DNA of 51,019 nucleotides from an uncultured Clostridium sp. (lineage in GTDB: Bacteria > Bacillota > Clostridia > Clostridiales > Clostridiaceae): assembly GCA_902785295.1 (NCBI GenBank), contig CACZYK010000054.1:1-51019 (forward strand), given 5' to 3'. The stretch's first letter is position 1; the number at the start of each line of letters is the position of its first letter. The position numbers were made by a program, and so were the translations under genes. Below are positions 44,619 through 51,019 of this stretch, one piece after another. The notes below the pieces were generated by a model. The model was not told the origin of the DNA. It searched no databases and saw only the letters and a list, made by a program, of their open reading frames with translations.

Positions 44619-45407
44619 ATGAAACTAAAAATGAAAGTAGTATATATTTTTTTGTTATTAGTAATATTTTTTTCTTTAGCATCAAAAAATGTTATACCAT
44701 CATCTATTAGTGAAAATACGAAAACTGGTATAGAAAAAATAAATAGTATGCAAACTAAAACGGTTGCTGATATTAAGAAATATGCCACAAATAAAAAAAT
44801 TGATGTTGAAGAAAAAAATATAGAAAATATAATAGATAAAGCAATAAATGCTCCAGTATATACTACAAAAGACTATAAAGAGTTTTTTAATAATACTGTA
44901 TTTATGGGAGATTCATTGACAGAAGCAATATATGCTTATGGATTTTTAGATAGCACATCAGTAGTTGCAGAAAAGGGCAAAAATGTTATGACAGCATTAG
45001 AAGATGATGTGCCTAAAGTAGTAAATTTGGTACCAAATAGAGTGATAATGCTTTATGGCATGAATGATTTAGAATGTTTTGGAAATTTAAGTGATTTTTA
45101 TGATAAGTATAAGATTTTAATAAATTCAACAAAAGAAAAACTACCAGAAGTTCAGATTATAGTTATATCAACCTTTTATACTACAGATGAAGCAGCAATG
45201 ACTTCACAAAGTTTATCTAGAGATAGGGTTGATGAAGCAAATAAGTACATAAAAAAAATGTGTGAAGAAGAAAGTATAACATATCTTGATTTAAGAAACA
45301 TAACCTCTAAAAAGCCAAAGCTTTATGAACCAGATGGAATTCATGTGGTGGGGGATTTTTACAATATATACTTAGAGGTATTAATGAATGTTTTAAAAGG
45401 TGAATAA
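44619..45407 (+). CDS. SGNH/GDSL-type hydrolase, membrane-anchored
   Basis: 262 residues. N-terminal signal anchor (VVYIFLLLVIFFSLASK). Block I is VFMGDSLTEAIYAYG (catalytic Ser, about residue 97), block III MLYGMNDLECF (Asn), and block V EPDGIHVVGDFY (Asp-x-x-His). Such proteins add or remove acetyl groups on exported polysaccharide when next to MBOAT and DHHW genes, as here. Ribosome site AGAGGTGG. First gene of a four-gene unit. Confidence 0.85.
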   Translation: MKLKMKVVYIFLLLVIFFSLASKNVIPSSISENTKTGIEKINSMQTKTVADIKKYATNKKIDVEEKNIENIIDKAINAPVYTTKDYKEFFNNTVFMGDSLTEAIYAYGFLDSTSVVAEKGKNVMTALEDDVPKVVNLVPNRVIMLYGMNDLECFGNLSDFYDKYKILINSTKEKLPEVQIIVISTFYTTDEAAMTSQSLSRDRVDEANKYIKKMCEEESITYLDLRNITSKKPKLYEPDGIHVVGDFYNIYLEVLMNVLKGE

Positions 45408-45408
45408 T

Positions 45409-45873
45409 ATGAAAATAAAAAAAATATTAGTAATGTTTTTAATTATCATATGTAGCTTTACAATGATAACATGCGGATATAAAGATGTTTCCTTAAGTGA
45501 CTTATGTGATAAAGTATTATCAGTAACAGATGAATCAAAATTTGTACTTGGTGATAGCAAGACATTAAGAAGATATTATGGACTTAATTCTAATGATTAT
45601 GATGAAGTTTGTATATATACTCCAAGTTCAACTATGGAAGTAAGTGAACTTCTTATAATAAAAATGAAAGACAGTTCTTCTCAAGCAGATGCAATAGAAG
45701 CAAGTATTGATAGTAGAATTCAAAAACAAAGTGATAACTTTAGAGATTATGCACCAGAGCAATATGGAATTGTGCAAAATTATGAAATATCTATTAAAGG
45801 AAATTATGTATTTTTTGCTATCTCAGAAGATGCACATGATATGAAAAAGGAATTTAAAGATTATATAAAATAA
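45409..45873 (+). CDS. DUF4358 lipoprotein
   Basis: 154 residues from ATG 45409, using AAAAGGTG at 45396-45402; the GTG at 45400 falls inside that site. The signal peptide ends in a lipobox-like MITCGY (Cys about residue 23). The rest matches the DUF4358 pattern: YYGLNSNDYDEVCIYTP, ELLIIKMKDSSQA-like stretch, then an acidic C-terminus. These small lipoproteins accompany MBOAT/SGNH acetylation genes in Firmicutes; the role is unknown. Confidence 0.8.
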   Translation: MKIKKILVMFLIIICSFTMITCGYKDVSLSDLCDKVLSVTDESKFVLGDSKTLRRYYGLNSNDYDEVCIYTPSSTMEVSELLIIKMKDSSSQADAIEASIDSRIQKQSDNFRDYAPEQYGIVQNYEISIKGNYVFFAISEDAHDMKKEFKDYIK

Positions 45874-45889
45874 GAATGGAGTAGTAATA

Positions 45890-47222
45890 ATGATTTTTAG
45901 TAGTATTATATTTATTTTTACTTTTCTTCCTATAGTATTAGCAATTTATTATATTTCTCCTAAAAAATTCAGAAATTTTATTTTACTTATTGCAAGTCTT
46001 GTTTTTTATGCTTGGGGAGAACCAATATACATTTTTTTAATGATATTTACAACTATCTTTAATTACTTAATGGCATTATGGATAAATATAAGAAAAGGAA
46101 AGGGGAAAAGGACATTACTTATAATAACAATTATAGTTAATTTGCTCATTTTAGGATATTTTAAGTATTGTGGATTTTTAATAGAAATAATAAATAATAT
46201 TTTTCATGTATCAATTAAATATACACAACTAGCACTTCCAATAGGAATATCATTTTATACATTTCAAACTTTATCATATGTAGTAGATGTATATTTAAAG
46301 AAAGTGAAAGTACAAAAGAATATAATAGATTTTAGTACATATGTAACAATGTTTCCACAATTAGTTGCTGGACCTATAGTTAAATATTCAGACATTCAAA
46401 GGCAACTTAAAAATAGAAAAGAAAGTTTTGATAATTTTGGAATAGGTGTTGAAAAATTTATAATAGGATTAGGAAAAAAAGTTCTTCTTGCAAATAATAT
46501 AGGAATGTTGTGGAATACAATACAAGCTCAAAATTTAGAAAGCATATCAGTTTTAACAGCATGGCTTGGGGCAATTGCTTACACTATGCAAATTTATTTT
46601 GAGAAACTTTAATTATCCATATATATCAAAAAGTGTAACTGAGTTTTGGAGAAGGTGGCATATTTCATTAAGTAGTTGGTTTAAGGAATATGTATACATA
46701 CCTCTTGGAGGAAATAGAGCAGGAGAGTTAAAGCAATTTAGAAATCTTCTAATAGTATGGACTCTTACAGGCTTATGGCATGGGGCAAGTTATAACTTTG
46801 TAGCATGGGGTCTTTATTATGGAATATTTCTTATTTTTGAAAAGTTTATTTTTGAAAGAGTTTTAAAAAAATTACCAGTATTAGTAAAAAAACTTTATAC
46901 TATGGTAATAGTTATTGTAGGATGGGTTCTTTTTGCAGCACCAACTTTATCATGGGCTGTTAAGTACATAAAAATTTTATTTTTTGTAGGAAAAAATAAA
47001 TTTATAGATGGAAACTTTAAGTATTATTTTAATAATAATTTTATATTGCTTATAATACTTATTTTGGCTTCAACACCTTTCCTAAGAAATATATTTAATA
47101 GCATAAAAAAATCAAGAGGAGGATATGCAATTTCAATAATTATACAATGTACTTTGTTTATATTAGCAATAGCATATTTACTTAATGCAAGTTACAATCC
47201 ATTTTTATATTTTAGATTTTAA
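45890..47222 (+). pseudogene. MBOAT O-acyltransferase (AlgI-like), disrupted by internal deletion
   Basis: The first frame (45890-46612) reads from IFSSIIFIFTFLPIVLAIYY to AIAYTMQIYF, then EKL-stop. The next frame (46599-47222) resumes with LRNFNYPYISKSVTEFWRRW, HISLSSWFKEYVYIPLGGNR and the catalytic LWHGASYN. Intact AlgI-type proteins have about 20 residues between QIYF and NFNYP (typically DFSGYSDMAIGLG...). Those residues are missing and the frame changes at about 46599, so roughly 60 bases were lost in a number not divisible by three. The acetyl-channelling enzyme is therefore probably not made whole. Confidence 0.85.
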
Positions 47223-47291
47223 GGAGTAAAATTTTTATGGATGAAAAAGAATTATATAAAAGATTAGAGTTGTATAGAAAAAGAAAATTAT

Positions 47292-48476
47292 ATGAAAAAG
47301 ATCCTTCACACAAAAAGAAAATCAATCTCATATAAAAAGAAAAGAACATATAATATTTTAATTAGTATTTTTTTTATTGTTTTTATAGAAGGAATATTTA
47401 TTATAAATTTATTTAAAAGTGATACAGATGTTTCAGTTATGGAGAATAGAACATTAACTCATAAGCCTAGATTTGATATAGATAATTTAATTGAAGGAAG
47501 ATATACTAAAAAATATGAAAGCTATAAAAATGATCAGTTTATTTGTAGAGAAAAATTTATAAATATAAAAGCTTCAATAGATTCTTTACTTATGAAAAAA
47601 GATAATAATAATGTTTATAAAGGCAAGGATGGTTACTTATTTGAAGCTTTTGAAAAACCAAATGAAGAAGATGAAAAAAGTAATATAGAGGCAATAAATT
47701 CCTTTATGGAAAAGCATAGTGATATAAATACAACATTTATGCTTATTCCAATATCATCAACAGTATTAAAAGAAAAACTTCCTAAAAATGCACCTATTTT
47801 AGATGAAAAGATATATGTAGATGAATTTGAAAAAAGTTTAGATAGTAGGATAAATTTTATTTATCCATATGAGACAATGCGTTCTCATAAAAGAGAATAC
47901 ATTTATTATAAAACTGACCATCATTGGACAACTCTTGGTGCATATTATGCTTATGAAGAACTGTGTGAAAAATTAGAATTAGATAAGAAAAATTTAGATG
48001 ATTATACAAAAGTATTAGCTACAGATGAATTTTATGGAACATTATATTCAAAGGGATTATTTAAAATAAAAAAAGGTGATGATATTTATGTATATATTAA
48101 TGAAGATGAAAAGGAAGAAAGTGTAATAACATATACAGAAGAAAAGAAAAAGAGTGCATCATTTTATGATACAGATAAGCTTAAAGAAAAAAATAAATAT
48201 GATTTATTCTTAGATGGAAATCATCCCCTTGTAGAAATAGAAAATGTAAATGTTAATAATGATAAAAAACTTCTTATGATAAAAGATTCATATGCAAATA
48301 GTTTTGTAGAGTTCTTGACTCCTTTCTTTTCAGAAATAGTAATGTTAGATCCAAGATATTATTATGATGACATTGAAGAATTAATTTCTGAAAAAGAATT
48401 CACAGATATTATATATTTGTATAATTCAAATACATTTTTTCAAGATAACTCACTTTCACTTGTTTTAAATAATTAA
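47292..48476 (+). CDS. DHHW family protein (AlgJ/AlgX-like), start uncertain
   Basis: 394 residues from ATG 47292. Membrane anchor (YNILISIFFIVFIEGIFIIN), NRTLTHKPRFDI, then YKTDHHWTTLGAYYAYEEL (the DHHW motif, about residue 212) and LMIKDSYANSFVEFL (SGNH-type Ser loop). Such proteins act with MBOAT in polysaccharide O-acetylation. ATG 47292 has no ribosome site. ATG 47237, with AAGGAG at 47221-47226, starts a 32-codon Lys-rich ORF in another frame that ends at 47335. A one-base difference in an A run would join it to this gene. Confidence 0.82.
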   Translation: MKKILHTKRKSISYKKKRTYNILISIFFIVFIEGIFIINLFKSDTDVSVMENRTLTHKPRFDIDNLIEGRYTKKYESYKNDQFICREKFINIKASIDSLLMKKDNNNVYKGKDGYLFEAFEKPNEEDEKSNIEAINSFMEKHSDINTTFMLIPISSTVLKEKLPKNAPILDEKIYVDEFEKSLDSRINFIYPYETMRSHKREYIYYKTDHHWTTLGAYYAYEELCEKLELDKKNLDDYTKVLATDEFYGTLYSKGLFKIKKGDDIYVYINEDEKEESVITYTEEKKKSASFYDTDKLKEKNKYDLFLDGNHPLVEIENVNVNNDKKLLMIKDSYANSFVEFLTPFFSEIVMLDPRYYYDDIEELISEKEFTDIIYLYNSNTFFQDNSLSLVLNN

Positions 48477-48485
48477 ATTAAAAGT

Positions 48486-48515
48486 CAAGTTTCTACTGAG
48501 AATAAGTGAAACTTG
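48486..48515. other. hairpin after the DHHW gene
   Basis: CAAGTTTC (48486-48493) pairs with GAAACTTG (48508-48515). There is no T run on the plus side, so termination is doubtful. The rest of 48516-48749 is AT-rich with a possible -10 (TATAAT at about 48600) for glgB. Confidence 0.45.
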
Positions 48516-48763
48516 GCTAAAATAATCTTATTTAAAGAATAATAAAGAAAAAATCCTATAAAAAAATTAGCAAATGTATAATATATAAAAAAATTGTAGT
48601 ATAATATAGGTATAGTAGATAAAGATATCTAATAATAAAGAGATAATAAATTGAGAAAAGATATAAAAATAACTTACAATAGTTGTAAATTGATTTAAAA
48701 TTTAGTAAAATTAAGATATAAGTTTAATTTATATAATTTCTAAGAGGATGAGGAGGAATAAGA

Positions 48764-51019
48764 TTGACAGAAACTAAAAATGACAAAGGAATTGAAAATT
48801 TAAATACTGAGAAATCAGAAGAAATATTAGTAAGCAAAGGAATTGAAACATTTTCAAAAGATGAATCTGTTTCAGTGAAAGCAACAGAAGAAGAAAAACC
48901 AAAAAAAACAAGAGTAAGAAAAAAGAAAGAAGAAAAAGCTTTAGCTGATGAAAAGCTAGAAGAAAGTGAAAATACAAAACCAAAAACCAAAAGAACAAGA
49001 AAAAAAGAAGCAGTAAAAGATAACAAAGTAGATATTAAAGAAGAAGTAGCAATAAAAGAAGAAGTAGTAAAAGAAGAAGAAAAAGCTGTTAAACCAAAAA
49101 GAACTGTTAAATCAAAAAAAGCTGATGATTCAGAAAATGAATTATTAAAAAGTGTACAAGTTAAAGAAGATAGTGTAGTAGATAAAGATGAAGTTAAAGA
49201 AACAAAACCAGCTAAAAAGACAAGAGCAAAGAAAAAATCAACCACAGAAGAAAAAGAAATTATTATAGAAGTACAAAAAGAAGCAACAAATAAAGCAACT
49301 GAACCCAAAATAGAAAATAAAGAAAAAGATAATGAAGAAAAAACAGAAACAAAAGAAGCAACAGATAAAGTAGAAAAAGTAAAAGAATCAAAAGTAGAAG
49401 ATAAAGAAAAAGGTAACGAAGAAAAAACAGAAGTAAAAGAAGCAGAAGTAGAAGAAGATAAAAAGACTACAAAGAAGAGAACAACTACTACTAAAAAAAC
49501 TACAACGGCAAAAAAAGTTAGCTATACAAATTTCTATGCTGGAAAAGAATATGAAGCTCAAGAATTATTTGGCTCTCACTTTGTTACAGAAAACGGTGTA
49601 AAGGGAGTAAAATTTACAGTATGGGCACCAAGTGCTAAGGAAATATGGTTAGTATGTGATTCAAATGGATTTAAACTAGATGACAACTATAAGTTAAAAA
49701 AGGTATCTAAGAAAGGAATATGGTCAATTTTTATTCCTAATATGGAAGCTAGAGAAAAATATAAATATGCTGTTATGAGTCCATGGGATAATGTTGTATA
49801 TAAGGCAGACCCATATGCAATATGTTCAGAAGTTAGACCTAATACAGCATCAATAGTATATAAGCCTGAAAAATTCACATGGGAAGATAGAAACTGGATA
49901 GCGAAGAGAAAAAGAAGAAATTTCTTTACAACTCCAATGAATATATATGAAGTACATTTAGGTTCTTGGAAACGTAAAGAGGATGGAAGTTTTTATACTT
50001 ATGATGAGTTAGCAGACATGCTTCCTGAATATGTTGAAGAAATGGGATATACTCATATAGAATTTATGCCTCTTATTGAATATCCTTTAGATGCTTCATG
50101 GGGTTATCAAGGAGTTGGATACTTCTCATTAACATCAAGATATGGAACTATTGAAGGTTTTAAAAAGCTTGTAAATGAATTCCATAAGAGAAATATTGGA
50201 ATAATTCTAGATTGGGTTCCAGGACACTTCTGTAGAGATGCACATGGATTATATATGTTTGATGGAACTCCAACTTATGAATATCAAGATGCTTGGAGAG
50301 CAGATAATAAGGGATGGGGAACATCAAACTTTGACTTAGGAAGACCAGAAGTTAAGAGCTTTTTAATTTCTAGTGCAATGTATTGGATAAAAGAATTCCA
50401 TATAGATGGAATAAGAATGGATGCAGTATCTAATATGCTTTATTTAGATTATGATAGAAATCCAGGAGAATGGGTTCCAAATATTTATGGTGACCATGGC
50501 AATCTTCAAGGTATAGAGTTCTTAAAAGAACTAAATAAAGTAATAGATGAATCTAATACAAATGTTATGATGATTGCAGAAGAATCAACAGCTTGGAAGA
50601 ATGTTACTAAGCATGATGGAGAAGATAGTCTTGGCTTTGACTTTAAGTGGAATATGGGATGGATGAATGACACATTAGAATATGTAAAACTAGATCCTAT
50701 ATACAGAAAATATCATCATAATAATATAACTTTCTCTATTCATTATAACTATACAGAAAATTTTGTATTACCAATATCTCATGATGAAGTTGTTCATGGA
50801 AAAGGTTCACTTATTGAAAAAATGCACGGAGATCTTTGGAATAAATATGCAGGATTAAGATTATATCTTACTTATATGATTGGACATCCAGGAAAGAAAC
50901 TTCTATTTATGGGAACAGAATTTGGACAATTCACAGAATGGAAGGAAAATGAACAAGTATCTTGGGATGTAATAGAGAAATATCCAATTCATAAACAAAT
51001 TCATAATTTCACAAAGGAA
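48764..51019 (+). CDS. glgB: 1,4-alpha-glucan branching enzyme with long Lys/Glu-rich N-terminal extension, 3' end beyond window
   Basis: TTG 48764 follows GAGGAGGAA (48750-48758); the frame is open for 752 codons to the window edge. Residues about 1-245 are low complexity: KE-rich stretches with repeated basic clusters (KPKKTRVRKKKEEK, KPKTKRTRKKE, KPAKKTRAKKKS, KKRTTTTKKTTTAKK). The enzyme proper starts near FYAGKEYEAQELFG: CBM48 (FTVWAPSAKEIWLV), IYEVHLGSWKR, GYFSLTSRYGT, DGIRMDAVSNML (nucleophile Asp), MIAEESTAW (acid Glu), VLPISHDEVVHGKGS. GlgB adds alpha-1,6 branches to glycogen. The C-terminal domain is outside the window. Confidence 0.92.
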   Translation, partial: MTETKNDKGIENLNTEKSEEILVSKGIETFSKDESVSVKATEEEKPKKTRVRKKKEEKALADEKLEESENTKPKTKRTRKKEAVKDNKVDIKEEVAIKEEVVKEEEKAVKPKRTVKSKKADDSENELLKSVQVKEDSVVDKDEVKETKPAKKTRAKKKSTTEEKEIIIEVQKEATNKATEPKIENKEKDNEEKTETKEATDKVEKVKESKVEDKEKGNEEKTEVKEAEVEEDKKTTKKRTTTTKKTTTAKKVSYTNFYAGKEYEAQELFGSHFVTENGVKGVKFTVWAPSAKEIWLVCDSNGFKLDDNYKLKKVSKKGIWSIFIPNMEAREKYKYAVMSPWDNVVYKADPYAICSEVRPNTASIVYKPEKFTWEDRNWIAKRKRRNFFTTPMNIYEVHLGSWKRKEDGSFYTYDELADMLPEYVEEMGYTHIEFMPLIEYPLDASWGYQGVGYFSLTSRYGTIEGFKKLVNEFHKRNIGIILDWVPGHFCRDAHGLYMFDGTPTYEYQDAWRADNKGWGTSNFDLGRPEVKSFLISSAMYWIKEFHIDGIRMDAVSNMLYLDYDRNPGEWVPNIYGDHGNLQGIEFLKELNKVIDESNTNVMMIAEESTAWKNVTKHDGEDSLGFDFKWNMGWMNDTLEYVKLDPIYRKYHHNNITFSIHYNYTENFVLPISHDEVVHGKGSLIEKMHGDLWNKYAGLRLYLTYMIGHPGKKLLFMGTEFGQFTEWKENEQVSWDVIEKYPIHKQIHNFTKE

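Noticed and set aside
48724-49308. 194-residue minus-strand ORF rich in Ser/Phe
   Set aside because: It is the antisense shadow of the low-complexity Lys/Glu part of glgB, with no ribosome site.

Overview
The window is low-GC (visibly under about 30% G+C), strong-Shine-Dalgarno, Gram-positive DNA. It looks like a spore-forming Clostridium sensu stricto chromosome: prkA-yhbH-spoVR sporulation block, CggR-gap-pgk-tpi-gpmI glycolytic block, a Cys T-box in front of cysKE, rubrerythrin, and LytTR and OmpR two-component systems. I cannot assign a species. No tRNA, rRNA, CRISPR array or intact transposase was seen.

Layout. 0-7 kb: 5'-truncated DUF421 membrane protein (minus), nucleoside kinase, two small membrane proteins, a dispersed repeat, thiW-thiD, recQ. 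7-13.6 kb: a Pro/Thr-rich membrane protein with 18-bp tandem repeats (minus), prkA-yhbH-spoVR, rubrerythrin and two small unknown genes. 13.6-18.5 kb: pssA (minus), lipid kinase, a frameshifted small membrane protein, and ygiQ and rpe (minus). 18.6-25.1 kb: a soluble MgtE-N/CBS protein behind an unusual leader, T-box-cysK-cysE, plsC, nth, ddl, nudix. 25.2-31.4 kb: accessory-looking locus with a nonsense-broken secreted peptide gene, a MITE-like palindrome, a two-permease ABC transporter, and a LytTR regulator with an AgrC-like kinase. 31.5-38 kb: envelope region with an OmpR/VanR-type two-component system, GH25 muramidase, VanW protein, trmL and degV. 38.3-44.5 kb: cggR-gap-pgk-tpiA-gpmI with a textbook CggR operator and structured spacers. 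44.6-48.5 kb: polysaccharide O-acetylation-type locus (SGNH, DUF4358 lipoprotein, MBOAT, DHHW) whose MBOAT gene carries an internal deletion. 48.7 kb to the end: glgB with a 245-residue Lys/Glu-rich N-terminal extension, running off the window.

The most interesting signal is at 18.63-18.85 kb, upstream of the MgtE-N/CBS gene. A 26-codon leader ORF with its own strong Shine-Dalgarno resembles the enterobacterial MgtL leader peptide (begins ME..P, ends RR.KPKLF). Its Arg-Arg-Lys codons can pair (about 16 bp) with a strand that otherwise pairs (11 bp) with the Shine-Dalgarno of the main gene. These mutually exclusive hairpins suggest a translation-coupled metal or Mg2+ switch built without a riboswitch aptamer. 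Other good leads are a hairpin element with compensatory base changes in two copies, a modular dispersed repeat in three copies, two exact 38-bp repeats between pgk and tpiA, and a set of broken genes. Three of these look like single-base homopolymer insertions, so base-level sequence quality should be checked.
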